From: Chitinophagales bacterium
GTDB taxonomy: Bacteria > Bacteroidota > Bacteroidia > Chitinophagales > Saprospiraceae
NCBI GenBank assembly: GCA_013299105.1
Contig: JAAFJY010000001.1
Coordinates: 390,978 to 454,977 of the forward strand
Reading direction: 5' to 3'
DNA: 64,000 nucleotides
A program made the translations under genes and the position numbers. Every line of letters begins with the position of its first letter. The first letter of the stretch is position 1. The notes under the pieces are model-generated. The model ran no database searches. It was not told the DNA's origin and worked only from the letters and a program-made list of their open reading frames with translations. Shown one piece after another: positions 40,205 to 49,051 of the stretch.

Positions 40205-43200
40205 ATGCTAATCACCCGCCCAAGCATCACGGAAACCTTCAGCACTGAGTTGAGCCGCCTCAACCCTGCACAACGCAGCGCTGTGGACCAAATCGAAGGG
40301 CCCGTGATGGTGGTGGCCGGGCCGGGCACGGGCAAAACCCATATCCTGGCGGCTCGCATCGGCAAAATCTTGATCGAAACCGATACCCAGGCCCAAAATA
40401 TCCTCTGCCTCACCTTCACCGACGCCGGGGTGACGGCCATGCGCGAGCGGCTGCTGCAACTCATCGGCCCCGACGCGCACCGGGTACATATTTTTACTTT
40501 CCATTCTTTTTGCAACAAAGTCATCCAGGACAACCTGGAGCGTTTTGGCCGCCAAGACATGGAACCCCTGAGCGACTTGGAAAAGGTCGATCTGGTCCGC
40601 AGCATCCTCGACCCCCTGGATGTGGAGCACCCGCTCAAGTCCAATGCCAACGATCCTTATTTTTACGAATCCCACCTGCAAGACCTTTTCAGCCGCATGC
40701 AAATGGAGGATTGGGAGGCTGATTTTGTGATCCAAAAAGCAGATGAGTACTTGGCGGACTTGCCCAATCGCCCCAGTTTCATCTACCAGCGCAAGCAAGG
40801 TGAGGCCCAAAAAGGCGACCTCAAAGTGGCCAAAATCCAGGAAGAGCAAGTGCGAATGGGCAAATTGAAAGCAGCTGCTGCTCTTTTCCCCCATTACGAA
40901 AATGCCAAAAAAACCGCCCGCCGCTACGATTACAACGACATGATCCGCTGGGTACTGCGGGCTTTTGAAGCCGACGAATGGCTGCTGCGTAGCTACCAGG
41001 AGCAATACCTTTACGTCTTGGTCGATGAATACCAGGACACCAACGGGGCACAAAACGAAATCTTGCTGCAACTGATCAGCTATTGGAGCGCCCCCAACGT
41101 GTTCATTGTGGGCGACGACGACCAGTCGATTTACGAATTTCAAGGGGCCCGGCTCAAGAACCTGAGCGATTTTTTTGAAAAATACCAAGCTAACCTCCAC
41201 ACTGTGGTGTTGAGTGAAAATTACCGCTCGGTGCAGCCTTTTTTGGATGCTGCTTCGGCGCTGATCGGGCGCAACGAGCTGCGGGTCGTACAACACTTCA
41301 AAACCCTGAAACTAGACAAAATCCTGCACGGCCAAAGCCAGGGTGCCGAGCCCCAGGTGCTGGAGTACGCCAATCGCCTGGCCGAGGAAGCCAACCTTTT
41401 GTCACAAATCAAGGACTTGCACGAGGCAGGCATGAAATGGTCGGACATGGCCATCATTTACGCCCAGCACCGCCAAGTGCGCAACCTGATCAATCTGCTC
41501 GAAAAAGAAGGCATTGCTTACCAAACCCGGCGCAACATCAATGTCCTGGACCAACCTATCTTGCGGCGGGTGCTCGACTTGCTCAATTACTTGCTGCTCG
41601 AAAGCCGCGAGCCGCACCGGGGTGAGCAGCGTTTGTTCCAGATTTTGCACGCGGCTTATTTGCAGATTCCGGCTTCCGATTTGGCCAAGGTCAGCGTTTA
41701 CCAAGCGGGTTTTTCGAGTGACAAAAGGCCCTTTTGGCGTTTTTTGCTCAATGACTTGCCACTTTTGCAGGAATTGGGCTTGATTGCCGCCGAAAAACTG
41801 CACCAATTCGGTCGCCTGATCGAAGAACTGATCCCCGATGCTGTGAACTTGCCCTTGCCCGCATTGTTGGAAAAAACCCTGAACCGCAGCGGCCTCCTGC
41901 AAGCGGTTTTGGCCGAAAAAAGCCCGGCCCAACCCGTACAGCAACTCTACACTTTCTTTCAGTTTGTACAGGACGAAACCCTGCGCCGCCCTCAGCTGAC
42001 TTTGGCGGATTTTCTGCACCGCCTCCAGCGCATGGACGAGAACTACCTGCCCCTCGAATTGTCGCCCATCAATGCCGAAATTGATGGTGTGAACTTGCTC
42101 ACGGCGCACTCGGCGAAGGGGCTGGAGTTTCAGGCGGTGTTCATGGTGGATGCCGTGAAGGATTTCTGGGAAGGGACCCGAAGTGGCGGCAGCTACCGTT
42201 TTTCGTTCCCCGACACCCTCACTTTTTCGGGCGAAGAGGACGCTACGGAGGCCCGCCGCCGCCTGTTTTATGTGGCCATGACCCGCGCCAAAACCCACTT
42301 GCACATCAGTTATGCCCGCCAGGACCACAGTGGCAAAGCCCTGCAACGCAGCCTTTTTGTGGACGAATTGCTGGAAAACACCTCCCTCGAAGTACAAGCC
42401 CAAGCCGTGGACGCCCAAACCCTGGGCAAAGCCCAATGGCTGCAACTCGAATTGCAACAAAAACCGAGCATCCCCGCCCAAGAGCCAGCACTGGTGCGGG
42501 CCTTGCTGCGCGACTACCGGATGAGTGTGTCCTCGCTCAATACTTTTTTGAATTGCCCTTTGAGTTTTTACTATGAATACGTGTTGCGGGTGCCCAGTCA
42601 ACACAACGACGCTACGGCTTACGGTACAGCGGTACACAATGCCCTGCAACGCTTGTTTGGCAAAATGCTGCTTTCGCCAGAGCGCTATTTCCCCAGCGAG
42701 CAGGAGTTTTTGAATATTTTTGAGCAAGAACTAGGCAGACAGCGCACCCAACTCAGCCCCGCCGCATACGCCCAGCGCCTGGAGTTGGGCAAACGCCAAC
42801 TCAGTCGTTACTACCAATACTACCTGGGCCGCTGGCACAAGCGGGTGCGGGTGGAATACACCATCCGCCAAGTGGAAGTGAACGGGGTGCCCGTGACCGG
42901 AACCATCGACAAACTGGAGTTTTACGACCAATTGCGGGTGGGCATTGTCGATTACAAAACGGGCAGCCACGATGGCTCAAAATTGAAGCCACCTAGCGAA
43001 AAGAATCCTCACGGCGGAGTGTATTGGCGGCAATTGCTATTTTACAAGGTGCTTTACGAGGCTTTTGACCGCAGTTCGCGCAGCGTATCCAAGGGTGAAA
43101 TCGCTTATTTGGACCCCAATGTCGATGGCAAGTTTCCGGAGGTAGAACTCAGCTTCAATCCCAGCGATGTAGCCTTGATGAAAAACTTAATCAGCGAAAC

Positions 43201-43333
43201 CTACCAAAAAATCCAGGCCCACGACTTTTACGAAGGTTGTGGCAAACCCACCTGCGCCTGGTGCAATTTTGTAAAACGTGAAATCAATGTGAATAAAGTG
43301 GAGCGAGTAATGGAGAATGAAATGGATGAGTGA
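40205..43333 (+). CDS. UvrD-type DNA helicase fused to a PD-(D/E)xK Fe-S nuclease
   Basis: 1042 residues. The N-terminal two thirds are a superfamily 1 helicase: VVAGPGTGKTHILAARIG (about 35-52), TFHSFCNKV, LVDEYQDTNGAQNE (about 275), GDDDQSIYEFQGA and LLTAHSAKGLEFQAVF (about 632). The last 270 residues are a RecB-type nuclease: SSLNTFLNCPLSFYYEYVLR near 780, GTAVHNAL, GTIDKLE, the VDYKTG box (about 920) and GCGKPTCAWCNF at the end. One cysteine before the nuclease core plus three at the end is the AddB/Cas4 arrangement for a 4Fe-4S cluster. It is probably a repair enzyme resecting DNA ends. It stands alone, with R6 upstream and repeats downstream. Confidence 0.85.
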   Translation: MLITRPSITETFSTELSRLNPAQRSAVDQIEGPVMVVAGPGTGKTHILAARIGKILIETDTQAQNILCLTFTDAGVTAMRERLLQLIGPDAHRVHIFTFHSFCNKVIQDNLERFGRQDMEPLSDLEKVDLVRSILDPLDVEHPLKSNANDPYFYESHLQDLFSRMQMEDWEADFVIQKADEYLADLPNRPSFIYQRKQGEAQKGDLKVAKIQEEQVRMGKLKAAAALFPHYENAKKTARRYDYNDMIRWVLRAFEADEWLLRSYQEQYLYVLVDEYQDTNGAQNEILLQLISYWSAPNVFIVGDDDQSIYEFQGARLKNLSDFFEKYQANLHTVVLSENYRSVQPFLDAASALIGRNELRVVQHFKTLKLDKILHGQSQGAEPQVLEYANRLAEEANLLSQIKDLHEAGMKWSDMAIIYAQHRQVRNLINLLEKEGIAYQTRRNINVLDQPILRRVLDLLNYLLLESREPHRGEQRLFQILHAAYLQIPASDLAKVSVYQAGFSSDKRPFWRFLLNDLPLLQELGLIAAEKLHQFGRLIEELIPDAVNLPLPALLEKTLNRSGLLQAVLAEKSPAQPVQQLYTFFQFVQDETLRRPQLTLADFLHRLQRMDENYLPLELSPINAEIDGVNLLTAHSAKGLEFQAVFMVDAVKDFWEGTRSGGSYRFSFPDTLTFSGEEDATEARRRLFYVAMTRAKTHLHISYARQDHSGKALQRSLFVDELLENTSLEVQAQAVDAQTLGKAQWLQLELQQKPSIPAQEPALVRALLRDYRMSVSSLNTFLNCPLSFYYEYVLRVPSQHNDATAYGTAVHNALQRLFGKMLLSPERYFPSEQEFLNIFEQELGRQRTQLSPAAYAQRLELGKRQLSRYYQYYLGRWHKRVRVEYTIRQVEVNGVPVTGTIDKLEFYDQLRVGIVDYKTGSHDGSKLKPPSEKNPHGGVYWRQLLFYKVLYEAFDRSSRSVSKGEIAYLDPNVDGKFPEVELSFNPSDVALMKNLISETYQKIQAHDFYEGCGKPTCAWCNFVKREINVNKVERVMENEMDE

Positions 43334-43533
43334 AATTCGAAATAGACCGCTAAGGTCCTATTCACCCCAAAAAAAGCCTTGTAAAAACATCAGGCCAAGC
43401 ATTAACAAGTGTAGGATTTGCCAATGCAAAATGTAATAAAACAAGGGCACTTTGCAATATGCGCTGATCGCACTGATGAATCGATTTTCATGTCCACCAA
43501 CCAACGTGTTAGCAATAAAGTAGCCCCCAAAGT

Positions 43534-43708
43534 GAGCGCATGTTTAAATTTTTTTGTTTGCCGTAAAACGGCCCAATTTCGACAACTCCTCGTTAGGAAA
43601 ATGCCCATTATGCGCTGCACTACCCCGCTTTTCCTGTAACCCTTCAAAAAGGAGTTAGTCAAAGTTTGCCTATTTTTCCGACAAACCTCTAATATTTAAG
43701 CAAGCTCT
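43534..43708. repeat. R4 dispersed element, copy 1
   Basis: GAGCGCATGTTTAAATTTTT, then GTTTGCCGTAAAACGGCCCA and AGGAAAATGCCCATTATGCG, ending with AATATTTAAGCAAGCTCT. A second copy is at 57569-57728. The ends are imperfect inverted repeats (AGnGcATGTTTAA type). It abuts R1 copy C. The 200 bp between the helicase stop and this element hold no visible gene. Confidence 0.7.
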
Positions 43709-43709
43709 A

Positions 43710-43852
43710 AAGGAGCGTAAAAAAACAAGGTAGACGGATTCGGGGTTAGTGAAGAAAGATAAAACCTGTTAAGCAATTGACTGGAAGGATTTGTGTTCTT
43801 TTTTTGCTAAACCTCAAAAGCAAATGTGTCCATTTTATTCTAGCTCAAATAC
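43710..43852. repeat. R1 dispersed element, copy C (inverted)
   Basis: AAGGAGCGTAAAAAAACAAG at the start and TTTATTCTAGCTCAAATAC at the end. It matches copies A and B in reverse orientation. The next 274 bp, to the following gene, are AT-rich with no clear signal. Confidence 0.7.
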
Positions 43853-44126
43853 TTGCTGTAAGCTCATCCGATATTTTTTTGTCATGGCAAGATTTTTTGA
43901 TTATTTTGCCAAAGGTATGAACTCGGGAGCTGGCACAGAGCTACCGAAAGTTTAGTTCAAAAGCGGTTTGGCAATAGTAGGGTTGACAGTTGTAAACTCA
44001 ATATTTGTAATTCTATTGGCATTTGTACAAATGTTGGCCTGATGTCTTTTAAACATCTCACCATCGCCAATACGTAGCCGTCGTATTCTATTTTAGGACG
44101 CCCCTACAAACAACAACGACATAACA

Positions 44127-45119
44127 TTGGAAACATACATTGCTAAACTCAAACACATTCTTCCGACATTTATAACTGTAACATTTGGGACAGTGTTCGG
44201 ACTTGGATTTATTAGATGGCTTTTTAGCTTAAAATTATCAATTATTGACTTCAATGAAGAAGTTTGGATTTTTTGGCTTCCTCTAATTATTCCTTGGATA
44301 CCAATTATACGTTGGTTAAGACCACGTTTTAGAATCCTTATTTTTAAAGACAAAAACAATGGAAGGTCTAGTGTTCAAATCATTGCTTGGTTTACCATAG
44401 CTGCAATGTTATCTTTCTCACAAGCATACTTAGCAACGGCAACCGGAAAACTTCAAAAGCTATCGACTATTAAGGACATAGCAAAAGTAGAAAAATCTCG
44501 TTACTATGAATTAACAAATTTTTCTTTGGCAAATTATTACGCAGGCACTTACACAGACTTTAGAAAAAGTGGAAAATATAACCAATACTTCAATTTCGAG
44601 ATTTTTTTCGTTACCCCTATTCTTAAAGATACTGCTGAAAGAATTAATGACATTCCAAAATATTGGTGTGGTGTAAAATTTAAAGAACAAATTAGCAATA
44701 AAATCAGTAGTGATGAAAAGAAGAAAAAGTATCAAGTGTTTTATGCTGAATGCATTGAAAAAATGAATAAGTATGAATTTTCTTCATTAGACCATTTTGA
44801 AAGAAGTCCAACATCGGACGATCAACAAAATTATCTAAAAGCAATAGAAGCAAGGACTAAACTAAAAGCAGACAATAGTTTTATTGTTTTAGAACCAATC
44901 ATAGAAAAATATGAAGACAGAAATGGAAATAATTTGACTTGGGTATTCCGTTCATTTGGTATTGGACTTAGCTTTTTATTGTTTGCCTTAATCTCGCCAG
45001 GTTACAGCGAAACGGAACGAAGAAGATTTTTATCAGACAAGAAACCAAAGCAGGACTACTTAGTAAATATTGTCTATGTACCCAAAGCTGCACCCAAAAA
45101 AGGGAGCGTAAAAAAATAA
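44127..45119 (+). CDS. AT-rich membrane protein, probably the N-terminal part of a rhomboid-family protein cut by repeat R1
   Basis: 330 residues in a gene much richer in A+T than its neighbours. Two or three hydrophobic segments lie near the N-terminus (FITVTFGTVFGLGFIRWLF; WIFWLPLIIPWIPIIRWL; VQIIAWFTIAAMLSFSQAYL) and one near residue 280 (SFGIGLSFLLFALISPGY). Between them is a soluble region with EKSRYYELTNF. From memory, this resembles the N-terminal half of Bacteroidota rhomboid-family proteins, which normally continue into a rhomboid protease domain after KKPKQD; that domain is missing here. The last eight residues and the stop are read from repeat R1 copy D. The start is a TTG. It is probably a truncated, possibly non-functional gene. 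The family link is moderate inference. Confidence 0.5.
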   Translation: METYIAKLKHILPTFITVTFGTVFGLGFIRWLFSLKLSIIDFNEEVWIFWLPLIIPWIPIIRWLRPRFRILIFKDKNNGRSSVQIIAWFTIAAMLSFSQAYLATATGKLQKLSTIKDIAKVEKSRYYELTNFSLANYYAGTYTDFRKSGKYNQYFNFEIFFVTPILKDTAERINDIPKYWCGVKFKEQISNKISSDEKKKKYQVFYAECIEKMNKYEFSSLDHFERSPTSDDQQNYLKAIEARTKLKADNSFIVLEPIIEKYEDRNGNNLTWVFRSFGIGLSFLLFALISPGYSETERRRFLSDKKPKQDYLVNIVYVPKAAPKKGSVKK

Positions 45120-45235
45120 GGTGAATAGTTTTGGGTTTAGTGAAAAAAGAAAAGCAACTGACTGGAAGGAAGTTGTGTTCTTTTTTTTGCGAAACCTCAA
45201 AAACAAAGATGTCCATCTTATTTTAGCTCAAATAC
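45100..45235. repeat. R1 dispersed element, copy D (inverted)
   Basis: AAGGGAGCGTAAAAAAATAA at the start and CCATCTTATTTTAGCTCAAA at the end. It overlaps the last 20 bp of the AT-rich gene and supplies its TAA stop. Confidence 0.75.
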
Positions 45236-45329
45236 AAAGAGTAGAAAGTTGATTGAAATTTCATAACTTTGACATGGGTTCTGAGTTTGAGAAATTCATT
45301 TATTGATCTATTCTTATCCGACTCGTGAT

Positions 45330-45463
45330 CTATACGGTAGGCTATTTGGCATCGTAGCAGGGCACAAGGTGGGAAAATATTGGACTATTTGACCAACGAC
45401 CAACGCAGTTCGGAGACAAAGAGCCTGCGAAACTTGGGGCGTAATTAAAATTTGTACTACTAG
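45330..45463. repeat. R2 dispersed element, degraded copy 3
   Basis: GTAGGCTATTTGGCATCGTA, then GGACTATTTGACCAACGACC and GAAACTTGGGGCGTAATTAA, ending TACTACTAG. It matches the 29063 copy in the same orientation but lacks the left end and has many changes. The 220 bp before the next gene contain no clear signal. Confidence 0.65.
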
Positions 45464-45685
45464 GCATTGCGGTCTCAATCAGAATGGTCTATTTTTTCGT
45501 TCTCCTCACAATTAGAACCATTAAAATTTAGGAAAACTCTAACACACGAAATGGCTATTGTGAAAAATAAATGTAGGGTGCTTGCAGTTTTACCAAAAAT
45601 AACTTGCCAAAAACCAAAAAGTATGCAACAAGCTCGACCCACCTGGATGCAAGCCTATGCAAAATCGCATCCCTGGCTGTGGACC

Positions 45686-46258
45686 ATGACCAGAACCAGC
45701 TTTTTGCTTTTTTTATTTGTAGTGGCCTTGGGTTGCGAAATCCTGCGCGACCTGACAACCGATCGCCCGCCCAGTACACCGAATGGAACAAGTACCCCTC
45801 CCGACAACAGCGGCTATGGCCCTGTACCTCCCAGTAATTCATCTATGAGCGCCGCCGAGCGCCAATTGCGGGGTGACATTATTGGCTTCGCAAAACAACA
45901 CATCGGTACACGGTACCAATCGGCGGGTAAAACACCAGAAACGGGCTTCGATTGCTCGGGCTTTACTTCATATGTGCTCAACAACTACAAAATCAAAATC
46001 TCGCCCAGTTCACGTGACCAAGCACTGCAAGGGCGCAATGTGGACATCAACAAAGTAAAACCTGGTGACCTGGTTTTTTACCGTCGCAGCGCTGCGGACC
46101 CCATTTTTCACGTATCAATGGTGGTAGAAAACACGGGGGCGGCCATTCGGGTGGTACACAGCACTTCCTCACGTGGGGTGATTATTGATGATATTTTAGC
46201 CAGTAAGTATTGGAAGCCATACATTGATTCGGCGCGGGATGTGGTGTCGAGGCGCTAG
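45686..46258 (+). CDS. NlpC/P60 family lipoprotein
   Basis: 190 residues from MTRTSFLLFLFVVALGCEIL, a lipoprotein signal with lipobox ALGC. A proline/serine linker is followed by an NlpC/P60 domain: GFAKQHIGTRYQSAGKTPET, the active cysteine in GFDCSGFTSYV (about residue 90), the histidine in FHVSMVVENTG (about 138) and VVHSTSS. It should cleave peptide stems of peptidoglycan as a lipoprotein in the envelope. Longer starts (45623, 45551) are possible but would bury the lipoprotein signal. Its stop overlaps the convergent DUF1801 gene by 4 bp. Confidence 0.88.
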   Translation: MTRTSFLLFLFVVALGCEILRDLTTDRPPSTPNGTSTPPDNSGYGPVPPSNSSMSAAERQLRGDIIGFAKQHIGTRYQSAGKTPETGFDCSGFTSYVLNNYKIKISPSSRDQALQGRNVDINKVKPGDLVFYRRSAADPIFHVSMVVENTGAAIRVVHSTSSRGVIIDDILASKYWKPYIDSARDVVSRR

Positions 46259-46632
46259 TGTTTGGCTCGTTTTGAGGCATAAGGTACTGTTTCATCCAGT
46301 AAAATCGCCTCGCCTAAAATTTCCAAAAATAGGTTTTCATCAATGTCTTTGGGGCTATAGTAACTCAGTCCAGCTACTTGTTTGCGCCCATTGAATTGCA
46401 GGGCTCCTCGCTCATTCGACAACTCACTGGCGCGCAGGAATACCAATTCTACGGCTCCATTTTTCAGGGGATTGAGGTAACAGATCCAACTTTTTTGGTA
46501 GTAAAAAGGAATTTTGTAACGGAGCTTCGTCACCATGTTGGGGTGGCTCATCAGCAGTTCATGCAGATGGGTCAGGATGGCTTTTTGGCCATCGTCTTCC
46601 CGGTTTTCGATGAAATCCCAAACGGCTTGCAT
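46255..46632 (-). CDS. DUF1801 family protein
   Basis: 125 residues: ILTHLHELLMSHPNMVTKLR near residue 25, YKIPFYYQKSWICYLNP and VELVFLRASEL, the pattern of DUF1801 (YdhG-like) proteins with their conserved Y-x-x-P-x-Y/F and K-rich face. These are small cytosolic proteins of unknown function. It overlaps the end of the NlpC gene on the other strand and is divergent from tcdA with 112 bp between starts. Confidence 0.78.
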   Translation of the reverse strand: MQAVWDFIENREDDGQKAILTHLHELLMSHPNMVTKLRYKIPFYYQKSWICYLNPLKNGAVELVFLRASELSNERGALQFNGRKQVAGLSYYSPKDIDENLFLEILGEAILLDETVPYASKRAKH

Positions 46633-46689
46633 GAACTTTTTTGAAACAAGGTAAATGGTTTTTCAAGATTTGTCAAGTTCAAAAGCTGC

Positions 46690-46721
46690 TTTGGCTACCT
46701 GAGTAGTATGTTTTATCTTTG
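46690..46721 (+). promoter_or_regulatory. Bacteroidota-type promoter of tcdA
   Basis: TTTG at 46690-46693 and TATCTTTG at 46714-46721 are separated by 20 bp, a full match to the phylum's primary-sigma consensus. Transcription would start near 46728, 17 bp before the GTG start. Confidence 0.7.
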
Positions 46722-46744
46722 GCCCTTCAAAAAAAAGCAGCAAA

Positions 46745-47467
46745 GTGGAAAATTGGCTCATTCGCACAGAATTATTGGTTGGTCCGGATTGTATTGACAG
46801 GCTGCGTCAGGCCAATGTGTTGGTTGTTGGCCTGGGTGGGGTGGGCAGTTTTGCCGCCGAATTCCTGGTGCGGGCGGGCATTGGCACGATGACCATCGTG
46901 GACGGTGATGTAGTGGACGTGAGCAACAAAAACCGCCAGTTGCCCGCCTTGAGTTCTACCGTTGGCCAATCAAAAGCTGAAATTTTGGCCGAGCGTTTCC
47001 TGGACATCAACCCGGAGCTGAAGCTGACGGTGATCCAGGAGTTTCAACGCCCCGAGTTCATGGCCGAGTTGGTAAGAGGGGGCTTTGATTGGGTGATGGA
47101 TTGCATCGACAGTTTTCAACCCAAAATCAATCTGCTCACCCATTGCTTAGATGCCGAAGTGCGCTTGATCAGCTCAATGGGTGCTGGCGGGCGCATCGAC
47201 CCCAGCAAAGTGCAGATCACCGAGGATATTTTTAAATCATACAACTGCCCCTTTGCCCAACAAGTACGCAAGTTTTTGCGCAGGCGAAAGGTCGTGAAAG
47301 GCTTCCCCGCAGTTTTTTCCAATGAGCTGGTTTTACCCAACTCCATGCAATTGACCGAAGGAAGCCAGTACAAAAAATCGTATTACGGCACCATTTCTTA
47401 CCTGCCCGCGCAGTTTGGCTTGTACATGGCCAGTTATGTGATTCGGAAGGTGGGGGGATTGATGTGA
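46745..47467 (+). CDS. tcdA: tRNA threonylcarbamoyladenosine dehydratase (ThiF/E1-like)
   Basis: 240 residues of E1-like adenylating fold: VLVVGLGGVGSFAAEFLVRA (about 27-46, nucleotide site), DGDVVDVSNKNRQLPAL (about 56-72), DWVMDCIDSFQPKINLL and SSMGAGGRIDPSKVQITEDI. The order matches TcdA (CsdL/YgdL), which uses ATP to cyclise t6A37 of tRNA to its ct6A form. The start is a GTG at 46745, directly behind a well-formed promoter. No csdA/csdE sulfur genes are adjacent. An R5 arm follows the stop. Confidence 0.85.
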   Translation: MENWLIRTELLVGPDCIDRLRQANVLVVGLGGVGSFAAEFLVRAGIGTMTIVDGDVVDVSNKNRQLPALSSTVGQSKAEILAERFLDINPELKLTVIQEFQRPEFMAELVRGGFDWVMDCIDSFQPKINLLTHCLDAEVRLISSMGAGGRIDPSKVQITEDIFKSYNCPFAQQVRKFLRRRKVVKGFPAVFSNELVLPNSMQLTEGSQYKKSYYGTISYLPAQFGLYMASYVIRKVGGLM

Positions 47468-47469
47468 GG

Positions 47470-47512
47470 GTTAGTTGAAAAGTTGAAATGTTGAAATGTT
47501 GAAGAGAAGCCA
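47470..47512. repeat. R5 repeat arm
   Basis: GGTTAGTTGAAAAGTTGAAA, then TGTTGAAATGTTGAAGAGAA, a few bases after the tcdA stop. The 248 bp after it, up to the subtilase gene, show no clear signal. Confidence 0.65.
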
Positions 47513-47760
47513 ACTGCAACCAATATTGAGAGGAAAAGGCTGCTGGCTGACAAAATACTACCTATATATATGCATCTGTTTTGATTTTGAGGGCGTTTAT
47601 TAACCATTGTTGAATTACAAAGCCAATGTTAGTTCTTGGCTGATTCTTTAAAACGTAATTTCTGCATGTAGCATTTTTTACCCTGTTTTCTAGCTGTCTA
47701 AACCTTAACGCTACTACTCGATCCAGCTTAGATGGATAGTTGCACTAAAAACTTATCGTC

Positions 47761-48948
47761 ATGAACAGGGTAATGCTTTTCCTTGGTAGCCTTTTGTTTT
47801 TCACTTTTTCCTGTCAAAAAGACAATGAATCCGTCGATGCTGCTCCAGTCATTCCTGCCGATTGCCTGGTCAAAGCTTCGGCCAATAGCGGAGCCATCAT
47901 CGTGGGTTCTTATATTGTACTGATGAAACCCAATGGCTTGCGCAGCACCAAGTTGAGTGAAGCAGCTTTGGAAAACCGCGCCGAGGACCTGATGTCGGCT
48001 TACACCAGCCAGCCAGAACAGGTAGTTGAGCATACGTTTCAAGGCCAAAGTATCCAGGGTTTTGTAGCAGAAATGGATGCCAATACCGCCCGCCGCTTGC
48101 AAAATGACCCTGCCATAGAACTGGTCGAACCCGACCGCATCTTGGGACTTTGCGCTTGTGTGGAGGTGTTCAATTCCCGCCAGGTGGTGTGGAATGTGCG
48201 CAAAACGGGCTATGGCAATGGCCTGAATTTTAACCGCAAAACAGTATGGATCATCGACTCCGGGGTAGATTATGACCATCCTGACTTATCAGTGGATAAA
48301 GAGCGCAGTCGCTCTTTTGTCAGTGATGAAGCTACTGCCGACGATGTGAACGGACACGGCACCCACGTAGCAGGCATCATCGGTGCATTGAACAACAACC
48401 TGGGTGTGATAGGCGTAGCTTCTGGTGCCAAAATTGTTGCCCTCAAAGTGCTCAACAAGGAAGGTGAAGGGCGTACCTCCGACATCATCCGCGCAGTGGC
48501 CCACGTGGGACTCAATGGGCAGCCCGGCGATGTGGTCAACATGAGTCTGGGCGGTGAAGGCAGTTCTTTTTCTCTGGAACGCGAAATCAAAGCTGCTGCT
48601 GATCGTGGCATATTGTTTGCCATCGCAGCAGGCAACGAAGGCGAAGACGCGGCCAAATACGCCCCTGCCAATGTCAACCACATCAACGTTTTCACCGTTT
48701 CGGCAGTGGACAGTACCGATACTTTTGCCAAATTTTCCAACTACAACAGCCAGATTGTCGATGTAGCAGCTTACGGCGTTAGGATTACTTCGACTTGGCT
48801 GGGGGGGCGTTATGCTACCGCTTCGGGCACCTCGGCGGCGGCTCCTCATGTGGCAGCTTTGTTGTTGATCCGGGGCACGCGTTTCCCGGTGCGGGGTACC
48901 GCTTTACAGGACCCCGATGGGATGCCGGATCCGATTGCCAGGCAGTAG
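47761..48948 (+). CDS. Subtilisin-like serine protease lipoprotein (S8)
   Basis: 395 residues. A lipoprotein signal (MNRVMLFLGSLLFFTFSCQK, lipobox FSC) is followed by an I9-type propeptide (GSYIVLMKPN to AIELVEPDR) and an S8 catalytic domain: WIIDSGVDYDHPDLS (Asp, about 164), DVNGHGTHVAGIIG (His, about 200), VVNMSLGG, IAAGNEG and ATASGTSAAAPHVAAL (Ser, about 360). The triad is complete, so it is probably an active, envelope-anchored protease. The domain ends soon after the serine. It starts a run of three same-strand lipoprotein genes. Confidence 0.9.
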   Translation: MNRVMLFLGSLLFFTFSCQKDNESVDAAPVIPADCLVKASANSGAIIVGSYIVLMKPNGLRSTKLSEAALENRAEDLMSAYTSQPEQVVEHTFQGQSIQGFVAEMDANTARRLQNDPAIELVEPDRILGLCACVEVFNSRQVVWNVRKTGYGNGLNFNRKTVWIIDSGVDYDHPDLSVDKERSRSFVSDEATADDVNGHGTHVAGIIGALNNNLGVIGVASGAKIVALKVLNKEGEGRTSDIIRAVAHVGLNGQPGDVVNMSLGGEGSSFSLEREIKAAADRGILFAIAAGNEGEDAAKYAPANVNHINVFTVSAVDSTDTFAKFSNYNSQIVDVAAYGVRITSTWLGGRYATASGTSAAAPHVAALLLIRGTRFPVRGTALQDPDGMPDPIARQ

Positions 48949-49051
48949 AATGATGCTTTGGCGTAGCTGGGCTTGCTGTTTCAGGTGAAAACTTGCACGC
49001 TTCAACGTACCTTGTGGGTAAAATTGAACGCAAACCAAAAACCCATCTACC

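Noticed and set aside
40208-42727. Long open frames on the minus strand (362 and 441 codons)
   Set aside because: Antisense to the helicase-nuclease gene; compositions rich in H, Q and V and without motifs, typical of shadows of GC-rich codon thirds.
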